Assembly (NCBI RefSeq): GCF_028748185.1
Contig: NZ_CP118164.1
Location: forward strand, 6,411,814 to 6,475,813
Direction: 5' to 3'
Length of the DNA stretch: 64,000 nt
Source of the DNA: Bremerella sp. P1
Lineage (GTDB): Bacteria > Planctomycetota > Planctomycetia > Pirellulales > Pirellulaceae
The notes beneath the pieces were generated by a model, which was not told the origin of the DNA, searched no databases, and saw nothing but the letters and a program-made list of their open reading frames with translations. Numbering within the stretch: position 1 is the stretch's first letter; each line of letters begins with the position of its first letter. Shown in pieces: positions 37,604-47,595 of the stretch. The translations under genes were made by a program, and so were the position numbers.

Positions 37604-40225
37604 GTGAAGCAAACCATGTATCGCGTTTCCTATTCGTTATCTGCTTCTTTTTACGGCGCCTTTGCCTTGGCGCTGTTGGGTCAAACCAATGCATTCGGGC
37701 AAGCAAAAGACGCTTCTGTCGAGCTACCAGTCCCACCAGTTGAAATGGTGATCAGCGACGAGACCGGAACCGAAGTGGCGTCGCCCGATATGGAGGGAAA
37801 GCTGCGGTTCTCGTTCAGTGGTGCTTCATGGCGTGAGGTGCTCGACTGGATCGCGGAAGCCGGAGACCTTTCGCTCTACGTCGACGATGTGCCCACTGGC
37901 AGTTTTACGTATTCGGACAGCCAGTACTTCACGGTCGACGATGCTGTCACCCGCCTGAATCTTTTCCTGTTGCCTCGTGGTTATGCGTTGGTCCGCAAGG
38001 GGCAATTGTTATCGGTTATCAATCTCGGCGATCCTCGCGGGCTTCAACAGTTGAACGCGATGGCCCGGGTCGTTTCTACCGATGAACTCGACCAGCTGAA
38101 CGATCATGAAGTGGTTAAATGCTTCATCAAACTAGGGAATGTTGTCGCCACGGAAGCCATCAGCGAGATGGAACCTCTTTCGCTGATGACCACCCCGGTT
38201 GTTCTTCCTAAGTCAAATCAGCTCATCATCACCGATACGGCGAAGAACCTTCGCAGTGCGCTGCAAGTTCTCGCATCGATGCAAGAACCTCAAAGGGACG
38301 AAGCGGCCATCCGTCGTTTCGATCTGAAGCATGCCGATGCGGCCACCGTGCTGCTGGTAGCTGGAACTCATTTGGGAATTCCTGAGAACGAAATGAGTGG
38401 GATCGACATCACGATTACCACGGATACGTCAGGAAGACGCCTTTACGCGGTGGGTTCGGAGGAGAAGCTCAATCGACTTGAATCGCTGATAAAAGTCGTT
38501 GACGTGCCTGAGGAATCGGAAGAATCGCCGATCGAAAAGACGCTCGTGTCCCATTCGGTTAGCGGAGACAACTTGCAAGCCGTTTATGACGTGCTTCAAA
38601 CGATCCTGGCTGATAAGTCTCTTCGTCTGTCGATGCAGGAAAATAGTAACTCGATCGTCGCCCTGGCCGATGCTGATACTCACCAGCTTATCCGCGACAC
38701 AATTCAAGAACTACAGGCTCCTTCTGTTGAGTTTTCTGTTGTCGAACTGAATTCCGTTGATCCTTACTTTGCCGTCTCGCTCGTGGCAGAAATGTTCGGC
38801 GTCACAGACGAAGACGAGGATAGTGACGACGAAGCTCGTGTGCCACCGCCGAAGGTAGATGCCGACCCAGGCAATCGACGCCTGTTTGTTCGCGGTACCG
38901 CGGAGCAAATTCAACAAATTGAACAGTTGGTTGAACGTTTGGAATCCCGCAAAAGCAGCGGGACCGATTTACGGTTCGTTCCTCTGACCGGTCCCAAACG
39001 TCAGAACCTATTGCAAACGGCCAAGAAGTCGTGGGGAGGCGATAACTGCCTGCAGATCTTGCCTGCCGAAAGAGCCACCCAGCAACAATTCATTGAACGT
39101 TCGCTTCACTCCGAAGACGAGAAAAGCGACAAGGACACGCAAGAAGTTGTTCCCACGAACTCATCTCAGGATGACGCTCCTCGTCTGAAGAGCTCGCCAG
39201 AGCATCCAGACGACGAGAGTGATAACAGCTTTGTCTCCCTGCCAGAAGGAGGCGACACGATCAACACCTCAGCGACGGTGAAAAACGCCAACGCTCCGAT
39301 TCGTAGCCAAGTAGTCCCCAACGGTATTCTTCTTCAATCGGACGATATCGAAGCGTTGGATCGATTCGAAGAGCATCTCCGCTTGCTCTCGGCGCAAGAC
39401 AAGAACGCGATTTCGCCCACGGTGATCTACTACCTGAAGTATGTATCCGCAGAAGAAGCGGTCAAAATGCTGGCCGACCTGCTAGATGGTGGGAATGCCT
39501 TGAATGATACACCGACCGATACGCTCGTACGCGGTTCGGTGGGGAATCTCGGCAGCTTTTATGGCAGCCTACTCTTCGAGCGAGACGGCGTAACGACGGT
39601 TACCGCCGGCACGGCAACGATTGTGTCTGACGCCCGGCTCAACCGCTTGATCGTTCAAGGCACTCGAGAAGATATCGCGACAATCGAAAGTTATATGAAA
39701 ATCATCGACAAGGACTCCAGTATCACTGATGTTGAGACTTCAGGGCGTTCGCGGATCATTGAATTGAAGCATGCCCGCGCAACGGAAGTGGCCGAGATGA
39801 TCCGCGAGGCATTTCCTGATCGTGTCGACATGTCGGCCCAGCGAAATGCCCAGGCTCTTCAGGCAAACGCCGCTCAGAATAACAACAAGGGGAACAATAA
39901 AGACCAACGCGGCGATGACAATCAGCGAGGCTTTCAAGAGAAGCCTACCCGCGGAAGCAAACCGACCATGGCTGTCGCCGTTCACGAAGCGAGTAACTCG
40001 CTCGTAATTACCGCTCCGGATGCACTCTTTGCGGAAGTGGAACAACTGGTCGCTTCGGTGGACAAACGTAGCGAACGAGCCGTACGAGTTATCACGGCGA
40101 CCAACGGAATCAACCTGGAAATGATCGAGCAAGTTCTGGCTGAACAGGCCGGCGATTCGTCCCGAACGAGCACTCCCTCGCGTTCGTCCTCATCGTCAAG
40201 CACCAGCCGAACGAAGGGGCGTTAA
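37604..40225 (+). CDS. Secretin N-domain array protein without pore domain
   Basis: 873 residues; the GTG at 37604 has GGGAG nine bases upstream, and an ATG four codons later is the alternative. After a signal peptide comes an STN-like start (about 67-140) and then roughly seven secretin N-type repeats (near 168-225, 236-302, 314-370, 376-447, 455-600, 605-703, 715-820), each ending in a 'N.L.V.G....I..L...ID' type strand-helix. The Gln/Asn- and Ser/Arg-rich tail replaces the secretin barrel, so no outer-membrane pore is present. The next gene starts directly after the stop. Confidence 0.8.
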   Translation: MKQTMYRVSYSLSASFYGAFALALLGQTNAFGQAKDASVELPVPPVEMVISDETGTEVASPDMEGKLRFSFSGASWREVLDWIAEAGDLSLYVDDVPTGSFTYSDSQYFTVDDAVTRLNLFLLPRGYALVRKGQLLSVINLGDPRGLQQLNAMARVVSTDELDQLNDHEVVKCFIKLGNVVATEAISEMEPLSLMTTPVVLPKSNQLIITDTAKNLRSALQVLASMQEPQRDEAAIRRFDLKHADAATVLLVAGTHLGIPENEMSGIDITITTDTSGRRLYAVGSEEKLNRLESLIKVVDVPEESEESPIEKTLVSHSVSGDNLQAVYDVLQTILADKSLRLSMQENSNSIVALADADTHQLIRDTIQELQAPSVEFSVVELNSVDPYFAVSLVAEMFGVTDEDEDSDDEARVPPPKVDADPGNRRLFVRGTAEQIQQIEQLVERLESRKSSGTDLRFVPLTGPKRQNLLQTAKKSWGGDNCLQILPAERATQQQFIERSLHSEDEKSDKDTQEVVPTNSSQDDAPRLKSSPEHPDDESDNSFVSLPEGGDTINTSATVKNANAPIRSQVVPNGILLQSDDIEALDRFEEHLRLLSAQDKNAISPTVIYYLKYVSAEEAVKMLADLLDGGNALNDTPTDTLVRGSVGNLGSFYGSLLFERDGVTTVTAGTATIVSDARLNRLIVQGTREDIATIESYMKIIDKDSSITDVETSGRSRIIELKHARATEVAEMIREAFPDRVDMSAQRNAQALQANAAQNNNKGNNKDQRGDDNQRGFQEKPTRGSKPTMAVAVHEASNSLVITAPDALFAEVEQLVASVDKRSERAVRVITATNGINLEMIEQVLAEQAGDSSRTSTPSRSSSSSSTSRTKGR

Positions 40226-41842
40226 ATGATTCCCCAACTGTGTGACTATCGCTTTTTTTTGACGGCAATCATGGTCGCGATTATGTCCGGCGTCAGCTTT
40301 GGGCAAGGCGAATGGATCCATCGTATCGACGACGACAACAATGGTTACATCGAACCGGATGAGATTTCCGAGCGAGGTCGACGCTATCTCGAAGAATTCG
40401 CAATTCCTTACGGCCTGAGTCTCTCTCGCCCAAACTCCGTCAAGAAACTGGAACAAGCAGCCCGGCTTCACGCCGCTCGCCGTGATCGCGACAAAGACGC
40501 CACTTTGCCGCCCGCGAGAGAACCGGAAGGCATGAAGGGATTCGGCGTTGATCCCGAGAAGCCGCTAATTCCCGGTTTTGGTCTTCGTGAAGTGAAATAC
40601 CCCTACACGCAAGCGGATCTCGACGAAGCCGACTCCATGCTTCGTCGCTGGGATCGTAATGACGACAGCAAGTTAGATCCTCGAGAAATTGAGCGGGCCA
40701 AATGGTCAGGACATGACCCACTCGATAGCGACTTCGATAAGGATGGAAGCCTCACGAAGCTGGAACTCTCTCAGAGATATGCTCGACGCCGTAGCGAGTC
40801 GCAGCGCACGATCATGTCGGTCGGTTCTTTGAACGAGGCACCCCAATCACAAGAAGACAATCGAGATGACAGCGATCGCCGCAATCGAATGCGGGCCGGC
40901 AGTTCTCGGGGTGGTGACCGCGGCAGTGCTTCGCTGGCCGATAGCATCCTTGAGCGATATGACTTCAACCGCAACGACCAACTTGATCCGCAAGAGATGG
41001 CCAGCGTTGGAATTTCGATTGCCAGAGTCGACTACGACCGAAACGGGGCAGTCGACGAGAACGAGTTTGCCCGATACTTGAACGAAGAACTGGAACGGGA
41101 AGCCAACGCTAGTCAAGAAGCGATCCCGACCTGGTTTTTCGAGCGGGATGGAGATGGCGACAAGCAAGTCTTAATGTCTGAGTTCACCGAAGAGTGGGAC
41201 GAAGCGAAGCTCGAAGAATTCGCATCGTACGATCATAATCGCGATGGCATGATCACGATTAATGAAGTGCTAACCTCTCAAACGGTTGCGGGCGGAAAGT
41301 TCTCCAGTTCTCAGGCTCAATTGCTGCTTCCCAGATCGATGGTCGTCTCCGAAATCGAAGTATCGGACGATTATCTGATCGGAGATTTGAACGTGCAGCT
41401 TTCTATTACTCACACCTATACCGAACAACTTGATGGCTACCTGATCGGCCCCGATGGCCAACGCATCGAACTCTTTACTGGTGTCGGAGGTAGCGACGAC
41501 CACTTCGACAAGACAATCTTCGACGACGACAACGGCGAGCGTATCACGCGTTCTCGCGCACCATTCCGCGGAACGTTTCGACCGGAAGCGTTAGAGAAGC
41601 GGCAGCCAGGGCTGAACCACTTCAAAGGCAAAAACCTCAAAGGGACCTGGCAGTTGATGATTCGGGCCAGTCGTAGCGAGAGGTCTGGCGTTTTGCACGG
41701 TTGGTCGCTTCTGGTCAAACCAGACCAAGAAGCGGTCGACAACCCCGAATCCGTTGCCCAGCGGCTAAACCCGACGGAAAGCCAGCCAGACGAAGGATCC
41801 TCGCCGTCCGAGGCTCCTCAGGTTCTACCGCCGCAGCCATGA
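40226..41842 (+). CDS. Exported EF-hand protein with C-terminal P-domain
   Basis: 538 residues beginning on the base after the previous stop. A signal peptide (FLTAIMVAIMSGVSFG) precedes about seven EF-hand-like loops (DDDNNGYIEPDE, RNDDSKLDPRE, DKDGSLTKLE, FNRNDQLDPQE, DYDRNGAVDENE, DGDGDKQVLMSE, DHNRDGMITINE). Residues ~375-505 form a proprotein-convertase P-domain (THTYTEQLDGYLIGPDG, KGTWQLMIRASR), here without a protease domain. Calcium binding outside the cell is implied. Strict coupling to the secretin-N protein suggests the two form one complex. Confidence 0.83.
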   Translation: MIPQLCDYRFFLTAIMVAIMSGVSFGQGEWIHRIDDDNNGYIEPDEISERGRRYLEEFAIPYGLSLSRPNSVKKLEQAARLHAARRDRDKDATLPPAREPEGMKGFGVDPEKPLIPGFGLREVKYPYTQADLDEADSMLRRWDRNDDSKLDPREIERAKWSGHDPLDSDFDKDGSLTKLELSQRYARRRSESQRTIMSVGSLNEAPQSQEDNRDDSDRRNRMRAGSSRGGDRGSASLADSILERYDFNRNDQLDPQEMASVGISIARVDYDRNGAVDENEFARYLNEELEREANASQEAIPTWFFERDGDGDKQVLMSEFTEEWDEAKLEEFASYDHNRDGMITINEVLTSQTVAGGKFSSSQAQLLLPRSMVVSEIEVSDDYLIGDLNVQLSITHTYTEQLDGYLIGPDGQRIELFTGVGGSDDHFDKTIFDDDNGERITRSRAPFRGTFRPEALEKRQPGLNHFKGKNLKGTWQLMIRASRSERSGVLHGWSLLVKPDQEAVDNPESVAQRLNPTESQPDEGSSPSEAPQVLPPQP

Positions 41843-41849
41843 GCGTTGG

Positions 41850-41867
41850 AGAGTAGAAAACTACTCT
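41850..41867. terminator. Short hairpin between convergent genes
   Basis: AGAGTAG and CTACTCT enclose AAAA. The hairpin overlaps the stop of the minus-strand esterase and follows the EF-hand gene by eight bases. The 7-bp stem has little flanking T-run, so termination is only possible. Confidence 0.35.
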
Positions 41868-42682
41868 TGGGTCGCTTTCGCGTTGAACTCCAGAAATGCT
41901 TTTGCATAGCGTTTTCCGAACTCACGATACGAATCAGCATTGAAGTGGACCTTGTCACCTTTGTGCGTTAGTCCATCTGATTTGATGAAGAGGACCTTGT
42001 CGTCTGCCTTCGCGATATCCTGGTGTGCCTTATCAACCTGCGACTTGGCTTCGTTCCAAGGATTCTCTTCAAACTGGCCTAACTGGCCGATGATAAATGG
42101 CACATCCTCCGCGTCGAGTTCCTTGCGAAACCGAGCGATCAGCTCACGCAGTTTTTGCTCATAAATCTCGGCTCTTTCTGGTCGCGAGTCAGATTCGCCC
42201 TGATGCCAAAGAATTCCCTTTAACTGGCCTGATTGAAGCGCTACGCTGGCTCGCTTCATTGCGTCGTCGTACGGATACGACTTGGTCGGGGCATCCCAGG
42301 CACCGGGCACCCACGATTTGATTGGTGAACCACCCACAGCACAAGGAATCAAGCCAATAGTGATGTCCGGGTTGTCTTTGGAAACCTCCAGCCCGAATGT
42401 ACGCCCCAGGCCCACACCCACGATGCCTGGCTTATCAAAGTGCATCGGGTCGACGGCCGGTACCCATTTACCCTGCTTGTTGAACATGAGCACTTTGGGG
42501 TTCTTCACTTGGTCGTCAGGGGTGACCTTACCACGTCCAGCCATATTGGACTGACCCACCAAGAGAAACAAGTGAAACTTGTCCTTGGCAGGAACATCTG
42601 CTTCTTCACTTCTTCCAGTCGCCACAAGCGATGACGTGACTAGTAGACAGACAAGAGCAATCAGAAGGAGTTTTTGTCGCAT
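41861..42682 (-). CDS. SASA-domain carbohydrate esterase (sialate O-acetylesterase-like)
   Basis: About 273 residues from the ATG at 42682 (42691 is an alternative). A signal peptide (KLLLIALVCLLVTSSLVA) precedes an SGNH-like esterase: the nucleophile Ser lies in LVGQSNMAGRG, with IPCAVGGSPI and ILWHQGESDS as later blocks. His near the C terminus (THKGDKVHFNAD) completes the triad. The family removes acetyl groups from sialic acid or plant and algal polysaccharides. It is divergent from the cysteine-synthase-like gene; no operon partner. Confidence 0.87.
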   Translation of the reverse strand: MRQKLLLIALVCLLVTSSLVATGRSEEADVPAKDKFHLFLLVGQSNMAGRGKVTPDDQVKNPKVLMFNKQGKWVPAVDPMHFDKPGIVGVGLGRTFGLEVSKDNPDITIGLIPCAVGGSPIKSWVPGAWDAPTKSYPYDDAMKRASVALQSGQLKGILWHQGESDSRPERAEIYEQKLRELIARFRKELDAEDVPFIIGQLGQFEENPWNEAKSQVDKAHQDIAKADDKVLFIKSDGLTHKGDKVHFNADSYREFGKRYAKAFLEFNAKATQE

Positions 42683-42849
42683 GATGAGCATCTTTTGATC
42701 AGGTTCTCAGGTTTTGTCGTCGGAAGGGAAAGAATCAATTGCAGGAGCGCAAGTCCTTACTTTAACCAAATGCTGCCGCGATTTATACTTCCGGACTTCG
42801 CTTGCGTTTTATCACACGTTGTTTTATCGCTCTTGCTTCCGAAACCACA

Positions 42850-43773
42850 ATGATCGATCCCTTAGCCATCCTTGCAAACAGTCGCGTGACCACTCCGTTG
42901 GTTCCCATTGAGCTGCCCGAACACGGAGTGCCTGTGTGGTGCAAGCTGGAGTATCTGAATCCAAGTGGCTCGACCAAGGATCGCATTGCCCGCTACATCC
43001 TCTCAAAAGCGATGCGCAGTCAGCTAATTCAACCAGGCGACCAAGTCGTCGAGGCTTCTAGTGGTTCTACGAGTATTGCGTTTGCCTTGGTGTCGGCTCA
43101 GTTGGGACTTCAGTTCACGGCCGTAATGCCAGAGAACGTCAGCCCCGAACGTGTCAAGATAATTCGAGCTTACGGTGCACACGTCGAGCTTACCCAAGCC
43201 AAGGACGGAATTGATGCTTCGATTCGCTTGGCTCAGCAAATCTCCGAGCAACACAATGCGTTCTGGCCGCGTCAATTCTCAAACCCTGACAATGCGAAAG
43301 CCCACTGCGATGAAACCGCAGCCGAGGTGCTTTGCCAGATTCCTAGCGGCAAGGTCGACGTCTTTGTCAGTGGCGTCGGAACAGGAGGGACTCTTGTCGG
43401 CGTGACCCAGGGACTCACCTCCGCAGGCTGTAGGCTCACGCCGGTATTGGCTCGTCCCGTCAGCAATCGACTCATTGCCGACGTTGAATGCTGCAGCTTC
43501 AGTACAAGAATCCCTGGCGTCGTTGATGGGCTTTCCACGATCTTTCGCGAAGCCAACTTGCCAGCATTGAAACAGTTTGAGATCTCGGACGAAGAAGCCA
43601 TCCACACCACACGGCAGTTGATTCGCGCCGGCTTCCCGGTAGGTCCAAGTTCTGGATTGAACTATCTCGCAGCCGTCCATGCATACCGAGAACACGGTGG
43701 CGATCCGGTCTGTTTGACTGTCTTTCCAGATCGTATGGAACGATATTTCTCGACCGATCTGTTTGCAAAGTAG
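42850..43773 (+). CDS. Cysteine synthase/CBS-family PLP enzyme
   Basis: 307 residues from the ATG at 42850. The PLP lysine is Lys43 in NPSGSTKDRIA, SSGSTSIAFAL binds the substrate carboxylate and VGTGGT (176-181) holds the PLP phosphate. This is the fold-type II family of O-acetylserine sulfhydrylase and cystathionine beta-synthase. Two segments depart from standard CysK: the block after GTGGT reads LARPVSNRLIADVECC instead of the usual Glu-Pro motif, so the exact reaction is uncertain. No sulfur-assimilation genes are adjacent. Confidence 0.82.
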   Translation: MIDPLAILANSRVTTPLVPIELPEHGVPVWCKLEYLNPSGSTKDRIARYILSKAMRSQLIQPGDQVVEASSGSTSIAFALVSAQLGLQFTAVMPENVSPERVKIIRAYGAHVELTQAKDGIDASIRLAQQISEQHNAFWPRQFSNPDNAKAHCDETAAEVLCQIPSGKVDVFVSGVGTGGTLVGVTQGLTSAGCRLTPVLARPVSNRLIADVECCSFSTRIPGVVDGLSTIFREANLPALKQFEISDEEAIHTTRQLIRAGFPVGPSSGLNYLAAVHAYREHGGDPVCLTVFPDRMERYFSTDLFAK

Positions 43774-43795
43774 TGGAAAGGATCTGGATCTCAAC

Positions 43796-46700
43796 TCACT
43801 CGTTGTCAGTCAGACGACTGGCTAACTGGGCGCTCAACGTCTGCCGAATCGATCGGTAGTTCGACTCATCTGCAACATTGTTGGATTCTTCCGGATCCTT
43901 CTTATGGTCGTACAGTTCAACTGCGTCTACCTGTCCGGTCTTAAAGTCACGCCATTCGGTATAGCGGAAATCATTGGTACGTAGCGAGTAGCCCATCACC
44001 TCTGGCTTTCCCTTGTAATAGGCAGGACGCGGGTGTTGCGTCAAAGCTCCGCTGCGGACGACGGCATCCGGGTTCTCGAGAACGGGCCTTAGACTCTTGC
44101 CATCGAGGGGCGACTGCGGCGTTATTCCACTTAGCTGCAAAAGCGTGGGATAGAGGTCGACGAGTTCGACAAGCGAACGACTTTGTTTGCCGGAGGTCGT
44201 CATTCCAGGCTGAGAGATGATAAGCGGTACACGCGCATCGAGTTCAAAATTGCTTGTCTTACACCACAGGTCATGCTCGCCAAGGTGAAATCCGTGGTCC
44301 GACCAAAGCACGACGATCGTGTTCTCAGCGAGTCCCTGCTTTTTCAATTCATCGAGTACCTTTCCAATTTGCGTGTCGAGAAAGGAAATCGCGGCGTAGT
44401 AGCCGTGATTCAATCGCAGGTTCTGCTCGGCGGTAATTTCACCAGTCCTTGGCATGTCCGCATAACCGCGAACTTCTCGGCTATCATGGAGCGCGATTTC
44501 CGGGGCATTCGATCCGGGCAGATCCTTGATATGCTGTGCGATCTCGTCCACGTCGTACTGGTCCCAATACTTCTGCGGGGCATTGAATGGGAGGTGGGGC
44601 TTCCAGAACCCGACGGCCAGAAAGAACGGCCGTCCTTCCTTAGCTCGCTGCTGAATTGCCTCGACCGCGGCCTTCGCGATACGGCCGTCGAGGTATGCCT
44701 CGTCGGGTACGTCGACCATTTGAGTGGCTGGTCCTTTTGGAACCTGGTGCATTTCAAATGGCTCTCCCTCGACGTACCAATCGTTCGAGTGAGCACCCCA
44801 ATCGTATTTTGCCGGAACGCTCCACGACTGTGCGTCGTTCTGAATGTTCTGACGATAGTTGTGATAGACCTTGCCAAGATTCTGCGTGAAGTATCCTTCC
44901 TTTTTGAAACGCTCGGGAAGTGTTACGACGTCCGATCGCTTTTCCCGAAAATGTGCTACGAGGTTCCAGATTCCGAGTGAATCTGGATACATGCCTGTCA
45001 TGAGCGAAGCACGAGAAGGATTGCACAAGGCCTGTTGGCAATAAGCACGCTGGAACAACAAACCACGGCTGGCTAGAGCGTCGATGTTGGGGGTCTGAGC
45101 GATCGGGTCATCATAACATCCTAACTGCACGCGAAGGTCATCCACGGCGATGAACAACACATTCGGCGCGTCAGGCGCCAAACTCGTCTTTTGCTTTGGA
45201 TCCACAGCTGGTGTTGGTGGCAGCAAGAGTATTCCACCAGTCCAGGTTAGTTGAGGAATCGCGATCCGATCCCCAGCAGACAAGTCACACTTGTAGACCC
45301 GCATCTTGGTGCGGCCACCATCGGTGTAGTGAAACGTGACACCTTCGACCGGTTGCCATTCCGGCAGCTCGGCCGGTTTTACCGATGCGGAAATCGCCAA
45401 GTAAACGGTTTCGTCTTTGGAAGTGGTGACAAATGCAGGCTCAGCTTCCCCACCATTGCCGCGTAGAAACTGCCAACCCTTGAAACGCTCAGGCACGGAG
45501 TCCCAGACATAGGGCCGGTTTCCGTATGCTTTTGCCCCATCTTCAAATGGATGCACAGCAATCACACGACGTTCGATCGTTAAGGGACCAACCTGTTTCG
45601 TATCGTACGGCTTCCAGTTGTTCTCAAGGTGGTAGAAGTGACCATCTTCCGCTCCGATGAATAGGTCGGGGCGATCGTCTTTATTCCAGTCAACAACCGT
45701 AGGGCTCGTCGTGTGCCCGGCCAGGCGATGAGGATGGACTTGAACGGGTGCATCAAAAGCCCACGGCTTATCTTTCGTCGAAACGTTTCGCATCAGGTCG
45801 ACGCTACGACTGTTGAGCAGCAGGTCTAATTTGCCATCGCCATCCCAGTCAGCGATACAGATCTTGCGTCGCCCACTTCCTCCGGCCATCTTCGCATTGA
45901 GCTGAAGCGGTTCGCCCCTTCGATTGGTAAAGATTCGCTTGCCGGGCCGCAGGATCAATTGGTCGCCGACCTTCTCTCGTTGGAACCAAGCTAGATACCC
46001 TTCGTGATCCAGACAGACCAAGTCGTTCAGTCCATCTTCGTCCAGGTCGATCACAACCGGTGTCGTACGCCACTGGGTGGCTAACTCCTTACCCTCCGGC
46101 TTCCACCAGTTCCACGCCGGATGGGGAGGAGCTCCTTCCCATTGGACTTCCACTGGTTGGGCTTCCGCTAGTTCATCAATTTTTCCAAGGTTGCGATACC
46201 ACTCGACCTTGCCCCAAATCGAATTGACGATCAGGTCATCCTTCCCGTCATGATCCCAGTCGGCCACGCTGAGAGTTGTATATCCCCACTTTGCTTCGGC
46301 CGGTCCCTGAATCGATCCATTTGGTCCTGCCTGGGGACGAATTGGTTTGCCATTCGCCTTCAGCAGTTTTGCGTCTGCCCACTTGGGAGGATTGCCACCA
46401 TCGAGGTTTTCGAAGAAGGCGATGTTCCCGGCCGAGTTCCCTGTGATGATGTCTTCGTCGCCGTCACCGTCCCAGTCGACACCGACTGGCGTTGCCAGCG
46501 CACCGAACTTGAGCGAGTCAGCCTCTTGCTGAAAGTATTTCGGAGGGAGAAATTGCGGCAGGCCATCGACAACTTTTCCGGTATTCTCTACCAGCGCGAC
46601 GCGACCATCTTCGTCACCCACGACAAGATCCCAGTCACCATCCCGATCCCAATCGAATGCGGTCGGCGTGATCATCTGCAGGTCCATCGCCAGCGGTTGC

Positions 46701-47548
46701 CCCTCGTAGGAAAGCCGCTTACCAGACGCAAACTTCGGGCGCTCTCGACTGCCTACATTTTGGAAGTAGGTGAAGCCATCCAGGAATTCTCCGCAGAGCA
46801 AGTCTAAATCGCCATCGCCGTCGAAATCTGCCAAGTTCGGAGAAGGCATGCCAAAGACGTCGACCAGTTGACCACCAGCTTCCAGCTTGGTTGGTTCGGC
46901 ATAGGTCGGCTTCTCCGTCGTCCCTGTATTGCGAAGGAGATAAACATATCCATGCAACGGTCCACGAGTCCAGTTTCCTTCAGCGTCGAACGCGTCGTCC
47001 CAGCCGTACTCCTTCCAGTCACCTACGCCGATCAGCAAGTCCGTCGCGCCATCGTTGTCGTAGTCGACATAGCGCCACTGGTTAGCTCGCACACGATTCG
47101 GGTGGACGTTCTTGGTCGGATAGATCGACTTATTCTCCTGGAATTCACCCCCTAAAAAGTTCACCCATTCGGTGCCGGGAGAAAGAACGCGAGGCTTGCC
47201 GTCGACGAACGAGACGTGCACCGAGTGCATGCCTGGACCAACTTTCACTGGCGGTTTAAAAGTTGGGAACCTGGCATCATCGCCGGGATTCTCGAAAAGA
47301 TACATCCCGTTAAAAGGAACATCGGGACATGAGACCACAAGATCGGTATCTCCATCTCCATCCCAATCCATCGGCATAGGCCAAGCCCACAGTCCCACCC
47401 CCAAGTCGACCTTCAAACCAGGGTTTCGGTATTTCACGACCGCCAGGTCGTCGTCCGCAAATACATGTGATTTACCACCGCACACAGCAAGCAGCAGTGC
47501 TGCACAAACGATTATTCGTCTTAGTAACGAAAGGGATTCTTTAAGCAT
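43796..47548 (-). CDS. FG-GAP/VCBS-repeat and sulfatase fusion
   Basis: About 1250 residues from the ATG at 47548. A signal peptide precedes about eight FG-GAP/VCBS-type repeats with calcium loops (DWDGDGDTDL, DYDNDGATDL, DFDGDGDLDL, DWDRDGDWDL, DWDGDGDEDI, DWDHDGKDDL, DLDEDGLNDL, DWDGDGKLDL), which fold as a beta-propeller. A ~120-residue beta domain follows. Residues ~795-1250 are a type I sulfatase with VDDLRVQLGC and formylglycine site CNPSR (Cys842), similar in pattern to iduronate-2-sulfatases. The propeller could tether the enzyme to a sulfated polysaccharide. Confidence 0.88.
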   Translation of the reverse strand: MLKESLSLLRRIIVCAALLLAVCGGKSHVFADDDLAVVKYRNPGLKVDLGVGLWAWPMPMDWDGDGDTDLVVSCPDVPFNGMYLFENPGDDARFPTFKPPVKVGPGMHSVHVSFVDGKPRVLSPGTEWVNFLGGEFQENKSIYPTKNVHPNRVRANQWRYVDYDNDGATDLLIGVGDWKEYGWDDAFDAEGNWTRGPLHGYVYLLRNTGTTEKPTYAEPTKLEAGGQLVDVFGMPSPNLADFDGDGDLDLLCGEFLDGFTYFQNVGSRERPKFASGKRLSYEGQPLAMDLQMITPTAFDWDRDGDWDLVVGDEDGRVALVENTGKVVDGLPQFLPPKYFQQEADSLKFGALATPVGVDWDGDGDEDIITGNSAGNIAFFENLDGGNPPKWADAKLLKANGKPIRPQAGPNGSIQGPAEAKWGYTTLSVADWDHDGKDDLIVNSIWGKVEWYRNLGKIDELAEAQPVEVQWEGAPPHPAWNWWKPEGKELATQWRTTPVVIDLDEDGLNDLVCLDHEGYLAWFQREKVGDQLILRPGKRIFTNRRGEPLQLNAKMAGGSGRRKICIADWDGDGKLDLLLNSRSVDLMRNVSTKDKPWAFDAPVQVHPHRLAGHTTSPTVVDWNKDDRPDLFIGAEDGHFYHLENNWKPYDTKQVGPLTIERRVIAVHPFEDGAKAYGNRPYVWDSVPERFKGWQFLRGNGGEAEPAFVTTSKDETVYLAISASVKPAELPEWQPVEGVTFHYTDGGRTKMRVYKCDLSAGDRIAIPQLTWTGGILLLPPTPAVDPKQKTSLAPDAPNVLFIAVDDLRVQLGCYDDPIAQTPNIDALASRGLLFQRAYCQQALCNPSRASLMTGMYPDSLGIWNLVAHFREKRSDVVTLPERFKKEGYFTQNLGKVYHNYRQNIQNDAQSWSVPAKYDWGAHSNDWYVEGEPFEMHQVPKGPATQMVDVPDEAYLDGRIAKAAVEAIQQRAKEGRPFFLAVGFWKPHLPFNAPQKYWDQYDVDEIAQHIKDLPGSNAPEIALHDSREVRGYADMPRTGEITAEQNLRLNHGYYAAISFLDTQIGKVLDELKKQGLAENTIVVLWSDHGFHLGEHDLWCKTSNFELDARVPLIISQPGMTTSGKQSRSLVELVDLYPTLLQLSGITPQSPLDGKSLRPVLENPDAVVRSGALTQHPRPAYYKGKPEVMGYSLRTNDFRYTEWRDFKTGQVDAVELYDHKKDPEESNNVADESNYRSIRQTLSAQLASRLTDNE

Positions 47549-47595
47549 GGAAAGGCATTCTTGGGGAGGGAAATTGAAATTCAATCTTGATGATG

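Noticed and set aside
44183-44980. 265-residue plus-strand open frame
   Set aside because: Antisense to the sulfatase domain of the VCBS fusion; composition follows from the coding strand.
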